From positions 620,001 to 684,000 of the forward strand of contig CAVVCQ010000001.1 in assembly GCA_963746805.1 (NCBI GenBank): DNA of 64,000 nucleotides, written 5' to 3'. Shown piece by piece: positions 41,256 to 49,080 of this stretch. The stretch's first letter is position 1; each line of letters starts with the position of its first letter. The notes beneath the pieces are model-generated. The model was not told the DNA's origin, did no database searches, and worked only from the letters and a program-made list of their open reading frames with translations. Origin of the DNA: DATHTC01 sp963746805 (lineage in GTDB: Bacteria > Actinomycetota > Thermoleophilia > Gaiellales > Gaiellaceae). Position numbers and translations under genes: made by a program.

Positions 41256-42437
41256 ATGGGCCGGCTTCTGCTGATCGTCGCCGCTGCGCTCGTGCTGTCG
41301 GCCCCGGCATGGGCAGACGACATGGGCGATCGCAAGCGTGCGCTCGACAACCGCATCGCGGCGCTCCAGGGGCGCATCGCGTCGGCCGACCGCAAGGAAG
41401 CGGTCCTCACCGACCAGATCGAGCAGTTCACGACGAGGATCCGCGGGCTGCAGGACGACGTCGACCGCGCGCAGGCACGGGTGACGACGCTCGAGGGCGA
41501 GCTGGTCGTCTACAAGAACCGTCTCGCACGACTGTCGCAGCTGCTCGAGTTCCAGACCCAGCGGCTGCAGCTCCTGACGCAACAGCACCTCGCCGCGCAG
41601 GACCAGCTGAACCGCAGGCTCGTCGCCATCTACCAGTCGGACTCGCCGGACACGGTCGAGGTCGTGTTGACCTCCGAGAGCCTCGCCGAGGTGCTCGACC
41701 AGCTCGACTACATGCGCGACGTCGGACGCCAGGACAAGCGCATCGCGACGCAGGTGCGGGAGGCGCGCCTCGCGATGAAGCGGACGCGCGCGCGCACGGC
41801 GAGGACGCGGAAGCAGGTCGCCGCCACCACGGCCGCGGTCGAGGCCCGCGTGAACGAGCACCGCGCCGTGCGCGACCGCCTTGTCGCCGACCAGAACGCG
41901 CTCGCCTCGGTTCGCGCCGACAAGAACCACGTGCTCACGTCGGTGCGCTCTCAGGAGGTGCAGGACCGCAAGCACGTCGAGAACCTCCAGGCGGAGAGCG
42001 CCCAGCTGACGGCCAGGATCCAGGCCGCGCAGGCACGCTCGTCGTCGTCCCAGTCGAGCCGGCCGCCGTCCTCCGCAGGGTTCGTCTGGCCGACGTCGGG
42101 GACGCTCACGAGCGGCTTCGGCTGGCGCTGGGGGCGCATGCACGAGGGGATCGACATCGCCGCCCCGACCGGCACGCCGATCTCCGCGGCGGCGAGCGGG
42201 ACGGTCATCCACGCCGGCTGGATGGGCGGGTACGGGAACCTCGTCGTGATCGACCACGGCAACGGCCTCGCGACGGCCTACGGCCACCAGTCCTCGATCG
42301 CCGTGGGCTCCGGGACCTACGTGTCGCAGGGTCAGACCATCGGCTACGTCGGCTCGACCGGGCACTCGACGGGCCCGCACCTCCACTTCGAGGTGCGCGT
42401 CAACGGCGCGCCGGTCGATCCACTCGGCTACCTCTAG
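41256..42437 (+). CDS. Secreted M23 peptidase with coiled-coil domain
   Basis: A 393-residue murein hydrolase or activator of the EnvC/PcsB type. Signal peptide MGRLLLIVAAALVLSAPAWA. Residues 22-260 are a long coiled coil with LDNRIAALQGRIASADRKEA, which in relatives autoinhibits or links to FtsEX. The C-terminal LytM domain has the zinc ligands HEGIDIAAP (H and D) and HLHFEVRV, with GHQSSIAVGSG between, so it appears catalytic. ATG start at 41256. A palindrome and repeat element follow the stop. Confidence 0.9.
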   Translation: MGRLLLIVAAALVLSAPAWADDMGDRKRALDNRIAALQGRIASADRKEAVLTDQIEQFTTRIRGLQDDVDRAQARVTTLEGELVVYKNRLARLSQLLEFQTQRLQLLTQQHLAAQDQLNRRLVAIYQSDSPDTVEVVLTSESLAEVLDQLDYMRDVGRQDKRIATQVREARLAMKRTRARTARTRKQVAATTAAVEARVNEHRAVRDRLVADQNALASVRADKNHVLTSVRSQEVQDRKHVENLQAESAQLTARIQAAQARSSSSQSSRPPSSAGFVWPTSGTLTSGFGWRWGRMHEGIDIAAPTGTPISAAASGTVIHAGWMGGYGNLVVIDHGNGLATAYGHQSSIAVGSGTYVSQGQTIGYVGSTGHSTGPHLHFEVRVNGAPVDPLGYL

Positions 42438-42460
42438 GGTCGCCTCAAGCGGCTTCCGGT

Positions 42461-42748
42461 GCTTTGTCGCTTCGAAGCGACAAAGCAACAGCCTGTCACT
42501 AACTCGCTTTCAAGCCGTATTCATGGGGCCCCGTCACGACACGCAGGTGCCGATGAGTGCCGGTTCCTGGCCGGAGCGCCCGCACCGAAGGTGCGCGCGC
42601 GCAGGCCACACCACCGTGCCCGGCCACTGCAACGAGAGACGGCCTCTCGGCCGAAGGGCGGTTCATCCGCCCGGGAGGCCACACCCGGGCCACTCGAAGC
42701 CACAAGGCAGAAGGAGGGGGCTCGTGGGGGAACCATGGGTTCCCCCAC
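42461..42748 (+). repeat. Structured repeat element, copy 1 (candidate ncRNA)
   Basis: It begins with a 26-bp perfect palindrome (GCTTTGTCGCTT and its complement, 42461-42486). From 42475 it is homologous to 50359-50690 over nearly its whole length, with one 58-bp length difference. Shared blocks include AAGCGACAAAGCAACAG, GCACCGAAGGTGC (a hairpin), GGGCGGTTCATCCGCCC (a hairpin) and a final GTGGGGGAACC stem (42724-42734 with 42738-42748). No frame is conserved at protein level. It lies between the M23 gene and the convergent ZIP gene. It may be a structured RNA or a small non-autonomous repeat; the strand is uncertain. Confidence 0.7.
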
Positions 42749-42753
42749 GCTTT

Positions 42754-43950
42754 CTAGCCGGCGAGCAGGCCGGTGACGTACATGACCGCGATCCCGGCCA
42801 GGAACCCGCCGATCACCCACGGCGAGGAGAGCCCGCCGGGGGCCCGCTTCGCGACGTAGCGGCCGACCTCGACCACGACCTCGAACGCGGCCCCCGCGGC
42901 GGCGCCGAAGAAGACCACGGCGAGGAGATCGTTGGCGACGTAGCCGCCGATCCAGGCGCCGACGATCGCCGGCGCGCCGGCGACGACCGCGAGCAGGCCG
43001 AGGCGCGCGAGCGAGGGGCGGGCCTTGCGGTCCTCGGCAATCGGCGCCGCGATCCCGAGCCCCTCCGTGACGTTGTGGATCATGAAGCCGACGATCAGGA
43101 ACGTTCCGAGCGCGAGCTGGCCGAACGCGAAGGAGCTCCCGATCGCGAGGCCCTCGCCGAAGTTGTGGAGGCCGATCCCGAGCGCGACGAGCAGCGCGAG
43201 CGCGAGGCCGGTCGCCCCCGACGCCCCGCCGAGCCTGCTGGAGACGAGCGTCATGGTCAGGTAGCTGATCGCGACGCCGAGAATCACGAGCCCCGGCCCG
43301 CCGAGCGTCCCCGGCAGCGTCGCCTGGAGCTCGAACGCCTCGAACAGCGCCTCGACGCCGAGGAACGTCAGCAGCCCGCCCGTGAGCGCCATGAACGCCG
43401 ACAGCCAGCGCTCGTCGGCGCGTCGCAGCGACGGCAGCCACAGCAGGCCGAGCGCGACGGGGACGACGCCGACGAGGAGGCCGATGACGCCGTAGCCGAG
43501 AAACCCGCGCGCCGACGGCCGTGCCGTCTCGACCGCGGCCGGGATCTCCTCGACCGTCTCGATACCGGTCGAGCTCGTGACGCCGACGTTGATCGGATCG
43601 TCCTCGACCCAGTCGAACGGCACGACGATCGTCGTCGACCGCAGCCGGCCGAGGGTGGCGGGCCCGTCGAGCGTGTAGGGGACGATCGCGTCGTCCACCG
43701 TCACGGAGGCGACGGTGAGGTCCTCGCGCTGCGGGTTGGTCACGCGGATGCGGATCTCCCCTGGCCGGAACTCGACGCGCCGGACGTCGAACTCGTCGGC
43801 CGGCGGGGGGTTCTGCCCGATCAGCTCGATCAGCGACGACCCGGTCGCCGCGAATGCCCCGACGACGAGCGCGAGGAGCACGATCGGCCCGAGCGCCCAC
43901 AGGCGCCAGCCGAGGCCGCGGTCGAGTCGCTCGGCCCGGGCCTCCGTCAC
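42754..43950 (-). CDS. ZIP family metal transporter with N-terminal extension
   Basis: A 398-residue membrane protein. Residues 1-45 include one helix (LWALGPIVLLALVVGAFAAT); residues 45-150 are an extracellular beta domain (VRRVEFRPGEIRIRVTNPQR). After that come about eight helices with the ZIP metal motifs HNFGEGLAIGSS and HNVTEGLGIAAPI. Substrates of such transporters are Zn, Mn or Fe. The extracellular domain is unusual for ZIP proteins and may bind metal or the partner oxidase. The GTG at 43950 overlaps the oxidase stop (GTGA); the two form an operon. Confidence 0.88.
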   Translation of the reverse strand: MTEARAERLDRGLGWRLWALGPIVLLALVVGAFAATGSSLIELIGQNPPPADEFDVRRVEFRPGEIRIRVTNPQREDLTVASVTVDDAIVPYTLDGPATLGRLRSTTIVVPFDWVEDDPINVGVTSSTGIETVEEIPAAVETARPSARGFLGYGVIGLLVGVVPVALGLLWLPSLRRADERWLSAFMALTGGLLTFLGVEALFEAFELQATLPGTLGGPGLVILGVAISYLTMTLVSSRLGGASGATGLALALLVALGIGLHNFGEGLAIGSSFAFGQLALGTFLIVGFMIHNVTEGLGIAAPIAEDRKARPSLARLGLLAVVAGAPAIVGAWIGGYVANDLLAVVFFGAAAGAAFEVVVEVGRYVAKRAPGGLSSPWVIGGFLAGIAVMYVTGLLAG

Positions 43951-44945
43951 GGCACGACGCGGAAGTAGCCCATCCAGCCGAGCTCGGCGAACTCGGACTG
44001 GTGCGCGTGGAACATGAACAGGCCCTCGTTCGCGAACGAGATCTCGATCACGCCGCGCTGGCCCTGGCACTGCATCACGGTGTCGGTGTACTCCCAGGCG
44101 TCGCCGGTCCCGTTCGGCTGATAGCGGAAGAAGTCCGCGTGCAGGTGGAACGAGTTGATGAGATCGAACTCGGTGAGGTTGGACAGGTAGATCCGGACGA
44201 GCTTCGAGCGGCTCACCGTGATCGGGTACTTCGCGTAGTAGAACGAGCGCCCGTTCACGGTGTAGAAGTTGTTCCCTCCGTCGGCGTCGGTGTCGTAGCC
44301 GTTCATCACCATCACCAGCTCCTGCGCCGGCGGCCGGGGCTCCTTCGGGTCGATGATCAGCGAGCCGTAGAGGCCCTTGTGGATGTGCTTCTTGAGCGGC
44401 GTGGCGTGGCAGTGGTAGGGGTGGAACCCCGCCGGCCGGGCCTCGAACTCGTAGACGAACGTGTCGCCGGGCTCGACGATCTCGAAGACCCCGTCCATCT
44501 TCGGCGGGTGGATCCCGTGGAAGTGGATGGTGTGCGGATGCGAGCCGCCGTTGACGAAGCGGACGCGGAGCGTGTCGCCCTCGGTGGCGCGGATCACCGG
44601 GCCGGGGACGGTGCCGTTGTACGTCCAGGCCGGGAAGAACACGCCGGGCGCGATCTCGAGCTCGCGGTCGACCGCGCTGATCTGGTAGTCGCGCACGCGC
44701 CCGGGGCGGTACGGCAGCGCCTCGGGCGGATAGAGCAGCCGGTCGAGGTCGTGCGGGCCGCCGACCGCCGGGACGCTCTCGCCGATCATCGCGGCGTGGC
44801 CGCTCGCCGCGTGGGCGCGGTCGTGGCCGAGGTGCGTGGCGAGCTGCTCGGCCTGTCCGTCAGCGAGGGCGAGCTTCGCCAGCGGGCCCGCCGCGACGAC
44901 GGGCGCCGCGGCCGCGATCAGGGTACGGCGCGTGAGCTTCGGCAC
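43947..44945 (-). CDS. Two-domain multicopper oxidase, exported
   Basis: A 332-residue copper protein. The N-terminal TRRTLIAAAAPVVAAGPLA fits a Tat-type signal. Copper motifs: HTIHFHGIHPPKMDG, FHPYHCHATPLKKHIHKGL and LFMFHAHQSEFAELGWMGYF, giving type 1 and type 2/3 ligands in two cupredoxin domains. Probably acts outside the membrane as a metallo-oxidase (Mn, Fe or Cu) feeding the ZIP transporter that follows. GTG start with TATGCT 6 nt upstream, and a DtxR-like box upstream of that. Confidence 0.88.
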   Translation of the reverse strand: MPKLTRRTLIAAAAPVVAAGPLAKLALADGQAEQLATHLGHDRAHAASGHAAMIGESVPAVGGPHDLDRLLYPPEALPYRPGRVRDYQISAVDRELEIAPGVFFPAWTYNGTVPGPVIRATEGDTLRVRFVNGGSHPHTIHFHGIHPPKMDGVFEIVEPGDTFVYEFEARPAGFHPYHCHATPLKKHIHKGLYGSLIIDPKEPRPPAQELVMVMNGYDTDADGGNNFYTVNGRSFYYAKYPITVSRSKLVRIYLSNLTEFDLINSFHLHADFFRYQPNGTGDAWEYTDTVMQCQGQRGVIEISFANEGLFMFHAHQSEFAELGWMGYFRVVP

Positions 44946-44951
44946 CGTCGC

Positions 44952-44957
44952 AGCATA
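44952..44957 (-). promoter_or_regulatory. Leaderless -10 box TATGCT for the oxidase-ZIP operon
   Basis: On the minus strand TATGCT ends 6 nt before the GTG at 44945. Confidence 0.55.
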
Positions 44958-44963
44958 GCGGAA

Positions 44964-44981
44964 AGTTAGGCATGGCTAAAC
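44964..44981. promoter_or_regulatory. DtxR/MntR-like operator
   Basis: AGTTAGGCATGGCTAAAC contains the near-palindrome TTAGGCATGGCTAA (TTAG-N6-CTAA). It lies immediately upstream of the -10 box of the multicopper oxidase and ZIP operon, where a repressor would block transcription. The half-sites resemble DtxR/IdeR/MntR boxes, fitting control by iron or manganese. Confidence 0.5.
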
Positions 44982-45092
44982 CCGTGCTCCCGTACCCGAC
45001 TCACGACCTGCATCGTTGTCAGTTGCAAGGAGGAACGACGTTGGCGTGGGGTCTGCGGGCGTTCCCCTAGGGGTCGTCTCCCGACGACGAAG

Positions 45093-45120
45093 CCGGCCGC
45101 CTCCTCCGAGGGGCGGCCGG
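45093..45120 (+). terminator. Strong 9-bp GC hairpin
   Basis: CCGGCCGCC (45093-45101) pairs with GGCGGCCGG (45112-45120), followed by TTCCTTCC. It lies between the oxidase start and the end of hpt. On the minus strand it could end the hpt transcript. Confidence 0.55.
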
Positions 45121-45139
45121 TTCCTTCCTCCCGGTGCCG

Positions 45140-45655
45140 CTACGCGTCGCGCAGGACGTGCAGGTCGGGCAGGTTCCGCCAGCGTTCCTCGAGGTCGAAC
45201 CCGTAGCCGACGAACAGCTCGTCCGGCACGGTGAAGCCGACGTAGCGCACCGGGAGGTCGTCCACCAGCCGCCGGTAGGGGCGGTCGAGGAGGGTCGCGG
45301 CGGCGAGCGAGCGCGGCCGCCGCAGCTCGAGCGAGCGGACGAGGTAGTTCATGGTCAGGCCGGTGTCGATCACGTCCTCGACGAGGACCACGTCGCGGTC
45401 GGCGATCCGCGCGTCGAGGTCTTTGAGGAAGCGGATACGGCTGTGGCCACCGGTCTCGGTGTCTGGCCCGTAGCCGGCCAGCTCGATGAAGTCGAGATTG
45501 TGTGGGATCTGCGTCGCTCGCGACAGGTCGGACACGAACACGACGCTGGCCTTCAGCGACGCGACGAGGATCGGTTCGGCGTCCGCGTAGTCGCGGGCGA
45601 GATCCGCGCCGAGCTCCCGGACGCGCGACGCGAGCTCCCCGGCGGTGAGGTACAC
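45140..45655 (-). CDS. hpt: Hypoxanthine phosphoribosyltransferase
   Basis: Purine salvage enzyme that makes IMP or GMP from hypoxanthine or guanine and PRPP. The PRPP loop is VVLVEDVIDTGLTMNYLV, with the N-terminal VASLKASVVFVSDLSRA and the C-terminal YVGFTVPDELFVGYGFD loop. I give the GTG at 45655 (VYLTAGELASRV). The family usually begins a few residues earlier (DPRIGEVYL is also conserved-looking), so the true start may be a rare codon upstream, between 45655 and the preceding stop at 45679. Downstream of the nuclease-like gene. Confidence 0.88.
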   Translation of the reverse strand: MYLTAGELASRVRELGADLARDYADAEPILVASLKASVVFVSDLSRATQIPHNLDFIELAGYGPDTETGGHSRIRFLKDLDARIADRDVVLVEDVIDTGLTMNYLVRSLELRRPRSLAAATLLDRPYRRLVDDLPVRYVGFTVPDELFVGYGFDLEERWRNLPDLHVLRDA

Positions 45656-45678
45656 CTCGCCGATCCGAGGATCGCGCG

Positions 45679-46047
45679 TCAGGAGGCCAGCTTCAGGCGG
45701 TATCGCTGCGCGAGGCGCTCGATGTCGCGCCGGTAGAACAGCTTGACGCGGATCTCCGGCTGGAGTGCGCGGAGCTTCCGCAGCTTCCGGTTCTTGCGCG
45801 TCACCAGCGACTGCTTCATCACCGTGATCTCGAGGTACAGATCCTGCTCCGGGAGGTAGAAGTCGGGCGTGAAGGCCTCCGTCACCCGTCCCTCCTCGTC
45901 CCGCTCGAGCACGAACGTGCGCGGCTCGTAGTCCCAGGGGACTCCGTGGTAGTCGAGGATCTTCGCGCACTCGAGCTCCGCCTCATTGACGAAACGAGGC
46001 GGTGAAGACCCGACAAATGCCTGGAAATCCGGTATTTCCGGGGGCAC
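45679..46047 (-). CDS. PD-(D/E)xK-like nuclease-fold protein
   Basis: A 122-residue protein. The order Glu-helix (RFVNEAELECAKILDYHG), strand WDYEPRTFVLER, then FTPDFYLPEQDLYLEITVMK and a basic helix (TRKNRKLRKLRALQPEIRVK) resembles TnsA/VSR-type endonuclease folds. The expected ExK is ExT here (LEIT), so catalysis is doubtful. The start is the GTG at 46047, fixed by TACGCT 7 nt upstream; the longer frame to 46341 overlaps the divergent phosphoesterase. Linked to hpt in one transcript. Confidence 0.6.
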   Translation of the reverse strand: MPPEIPDFQAFVGSSPPRFVNEAELECAKILDYHGVPWDYEPRTFVLERDEEGRVTEAFTPDFYLPEQDLYLEITVMKQSLVTRKNRKLRKLRALQPEIRVKLFYRRDIERLAQRYRLKLAS

Positions 46048-46054
46048 TTCGATC

Positions 46055-46060
46055 AGCGTA
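46055..46060 (-). promoter_or_regulatory. Leaderless -10 box TACGCT
   Basis: On the minus strand TACGCT ends 7 nt before the GTG at 46047 and decides that start. Confidence 0.55.
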
Positions 46061-46090
46061 GCACCGGCCCCGGACGTAGACTCCTCCGCG

Positions 46091-46891
46091 ATGGCCGCCG
46101 CCGCCGAGTCCTTCGTCATCGCCCAGCTCTCGGACCTCCACTGCGGCGGGCCGTACTTCGTTCCGAACCTGCTCGAGCGCGCGATCTCGGAGATCAACGA
46201 GCTGGAGCCGGACGTCGTCGTCTGCTCGGGCGACCTCACGACGTTCGGGTTCAAGGAGGAGTACGCCGAGGCCAAGCGGTACCTCGACCGGCTCGAGTGC
46301 GAGGCGATCGTGGTGATTCCGGGCAACCACGACTCGCGCAACGTCGGCTACGTCCACTTCGAGCGGCTCTTCGGCGACCGCAGCTCCGTCCTGCGCGTGA
46401 AGGACGTGACGATCGTCGCCGTCGACTCCACCGAGCCCGACCTCGACCACGGGGTCATCGGCCGCGGCCGCTACCCGTGGATCGAGAGCGAGTTCGCCGG
46501 GGACGCCCGCATGCGCGTCTTCGTCATGCACCACCACCTGCTGCCGGTCCCCGGGACGGGCCGCGAGCGCAACGTCGTCTACGACGCCGGCGACGCGATC
46601 GAGTGCCTCCAGCGCTCGGGCGTCGACCTCGTTCTCTGCGGGCACAAGCACGTGCCGTACGCCTGGCGGCTCGAGGACCTCTTCATCGTGAACGCGGGGA
46701 CGGTCTCGACGCTGCGACTCCGCGGCAACGTGCGGCCCTGTTACAACCTCGTCGAGGTCAGCGGCACGCACGTCACGGTCTGGCGCCGCCATCCGTTCCA
46801 CGGGCAGGAGCGGATCATCCAGTTCTCCACCGAGACACGGGCGTACGAGAAGTACACGGCCCGGATCGAGGACGAGGTGACGTCCTGGTAG
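46091..46891 (+). CDS. Calcineurin-like metallophosphoesterase
   Basis: A 266-residue two-metal phosphoesterase. Motifs in order: AQLSDLHCGG (DxH), VVVCSGDLTTFG (GD), VIPGNHDSRNVGY (GNHD), VFVMHHHLLPVPG (H) and VLCGHKHVPYAW (GHxH). All metal ligands are present. This is the cyclic-nucleotide phosphodiesterase/DNA-repair exonuclease type, but the substrate is unknown. The ATG at 46091 has TAGACT 8 nt upstream. It ends 11 nt before the cDPG synthetase start, so it may belong to that operon and act on a phosphorylated product. Confidence 0.87.
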   Translation: MAAAAESFVIAQLSDLHCGGPYFVPNLLERAISEINELEPDVVVCSGDLTTFGFKEEYAEAKRYLDRLECEAIVVIPGNHDSRNVGYVHFERLFGDRSSVLRVKDVTIVAVDSTEPDLDHGVIGRGRYPWIESEFAGDARMRVFVMHHHLLPVPGTGRERNVVYDAGDAIECLQRSGVDLVLCGHKHVPYAWRLEDLFIVNAGTVSTLRLRGNVRPCYNLVEVSGTHVTVWRRHPFHGQERIIQFSTETRAYEKYTARIEDEVTSW

Positions 46892-46902
46892 AGCCGCACG
46901 GC

Positions 46903-48166
46903 GTGCGATGCCTCGCTCTCGTCGACGGCGAGCACTACGCGCCGGTCGTGCGCGACGCGATCGCTGCGCTGCCGTACGACGTCGTGGCCGCGGTCATGCT
47001 CGGCGGGACCGAGAAGCTGCGCGGCGGCGAGGACTACGGTGTCCCGCTCGTGCACGACCTCGACGAGGCGCTCGCTGCGCACCGTCCGGACCTCGTCTTC
47101 GACCTCTCCGACGAGCCCGTGCTCGGGCCCCGCGAGCGGCTCCGCCTCGCGAGCCGGGTGCTCGCCGCCGGGATCGCGTACGTCGGCGCCGACTTCCGCT
47201 TCGAGCCGCCGCGGTTCGAGCCGTTCGCGCTGCCCTCGATCGGGATCGTCGGGACGGGGAAGCGCGTCGGCAAGACCGGCGTCTCCGGCCACGCGGCGCG
47301 GCTGTGGGCCGAGGAGCACGACGTGCTGGTCGTGGCGATGGGGCGAGGCGGGCCGGCGGAGCCGGTCGTGGCGGAGACGCCGCCGACGCTCGACGACCTG
47401 CTTGCGCTCTCGCGCGGCGGCGACCACGCGGCCTCGGACTACCTCGAGGTGGCGGCGCTCGCGCGCGTGCCGACGATCGGCTGCCGGCGGGCCGGGGGCG
47501 GGCTGGCCGGCGCGGTCGTCGAGTCGAACGTGCTCGAGGGCGCGCGAATCGCGGCCGAGCGACGGCCCGACCTCGTCGTCTTCGAGGGAAGCGGCGCCGC
47601 GCTGCCACCGGTCGAGACGAGCGTGCGCCTGCTCGTCGCGAACGCCGCCCAGCCGCCCGAGGTCGTCGCCGGGTACCTGAACGCGTACCGCATCCTCGTC
47701 TCGGACCTCGTCGTGCTGACGGCGGCCGAGGAGGCGTCGCCCCACGAGCGCCTGGCCGAGGCGATCCGGGAGGTGAAGGACGTGCCGGTCGTCGCCTGCA
47801 CGTTCCGGCCGCGGCCGCTCGAACCGGTGGCGGGCGAGCGCGTCGCCTTCTTCTCGACCGCGCCCGCATCGGCCCTCGACCGGCTCGCCGAGCACCTCCG
47901 CGACGAGCACGGCGCGGACGTCGTGCTGACGTCGCCGCACCTGTCGCGGCGGACCGAGCTGCGGGCCGACCTCGAGCGCACGACGGGCGGACGTGTTCCT
48001 GGTGGAGCTCAAGGCGGCTGCGATCGACGTCGTGGCAGAGGCGGCGGCCGCGCGCGGCTGCCGCCTCGTGCTGGCCGACACGGACGTCGTCCCGACCGCC
48101 GGCGACGTGGACGGCGAGCTGCGCGGGCTGGCGGCCGCGGCCCGCGAGGGGGTGGCGGTGTCGTGA
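46903..48166 (+). CDS. Cyclic 2,3-diphosphoglycerate synthetase, one frameshift
   Basis: An ATP-dependent enzyme that closes 2,3-bisphosphoglycerate to the cyclic form, a thermoprotective solute known from hyperthermophilic methanogens. The product begins VRCLALVDGEHYAPVVRDAI, has a P-loop-like IGIVGTGKRVGKTGVSGHAA, ASDYLEVAALARVPTIGCRR, VVFEGSGAALPPVETSVRLL and AFFSTAPASALDRLAEHL. At about 47986 one extra G in GGG shifts the frame; the next frame continues ADVFLVELKAAAIDVVAEAA to a TGA. The GTG at 46903 is the start. It overlaps the 2PGK gene by 4 nt. Confidence 0.85.
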
Positions 48167-49080
48167 CCGAGCCGCGCCGGCGCGAGCCGCTGCCGCTCGG
48201 CGGCGACCACGGCCTGCCCTACTCGAAGGGCGTGATGGCGCGCGCGCTCATCGCCGCCGGCCTCCAGCCGCTGCCCGCGTACGAGCTCGCCCACCGGATC
48301 GAGTCGGACCTGCGCGGGCGCGGGGCCGATACCGTCGCGCTCGAGCGAGTGTCGGAGCTCGCGGTCGAGACGCTCGGGCCCGAGGCCGCCGCGGTCACGA
48401 TCGGCCGGCTGCGCCGCTACCAGCACCTGCGCGAGCTCGACGCGCCGATCGTCGTTCTCATCGGCGGGGCGACCGGGACCGGCAAGTCGACGACCGCGAG
48501 CGAGGTCGCACATCGGCTCGGGATCACGCGCGTCACGTCGACCGACTTCCTCCGCCAGACGATGCGCGCATTCTTCTCCGTCGAGTTCATGCCCTCGGTG
48601 CACTACTCGAGCTTCGAGGCCGGAGAGGCGCTCCCGGCGGCCGAGCGCGAGGCGGGCGACCCGCTGCTGATCGGCTTCGTCGACCAGACGAGACACGTTC
48701 TCGTGGGCGTGGAGGCGGCCATCGACCGGGCCCAGCACGAGGGGTGGTCGGTCGTCCTCGAAGGCGTCCATCTCGTGCCGGGGATGATGCGGGAGCCGCC
48801 GCCGGGCGTCGTCTTCGTCCACGTGATCATGGCTATCGAGGACGAGTCCCTCCACGCGGCGCACTTCACGATCCGCGACGCCGCCACGGGCGGCGAGCGG
48901 GCGCTCGAGAAGTACCTCGACCGGTTCGGCGACATCCGCCACCTGCAGGACTTCATCGTCGACCAGGCCTCGAAGTCGGGCGTCGCCGTGGTCCAGAATG
49001 GGAACATCGAGCGCGCGATCGCAGCCGTGATGGAGGCCGTGTACGAGCGCGCCGAGGCACTCACGGCGGTGCCGCGGTGA
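48163..49080 (+). CDS. 2-phosphoglycerate kinase
   Basis: A 305-residue kinase that phosphorylates 2-phosphoglycerate to 2,3-bisphosphoglycerate, the substrate for the cyclase before it. An N-terminal ATP-cone-like part (LPYSKGVMARALIAAGLQPL) precedes a P-loop (VVLIGGATGTGKSTTASEVA) and the switch region TSTDFLRQTMRAFFSVEF. VVLEGVHLVPGMMREPPPGV and FIVDQASKSGVAVVQNGNIE are shared with archaeal 2PGK. GTG start overlapping the synthetase stop and a 4-nt overlap with the GlpX-like gene, giving a three-gene operon. Confidence 0.88.
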   Translation: MTEPRRREPLPLGGDHGLPYSKGVMARALIAAGLQPLPAYELAHRIESDLRGRGADTVALERVSELAVETLGPEAAAVTIGRLRRYQHLRELDAPIVVLIGGATGTGKSTTASEVAHRLGITRVTSTDFLRQTMRAFFSVEFMPSVHYSSFEAGEALPAAEREAGDPLLIGFVDQTRHVLVGVEAAIDRAQHEGWSVVLEGVHLVPGMMREPPPGVVFVHVIMAIEDESLHAAHFTIRDAATGGERALEKYLDRFGDIRHLQDFIVDQASKSGVAVVQNGNIERAIAAVMEAVYERAEALTAVPR

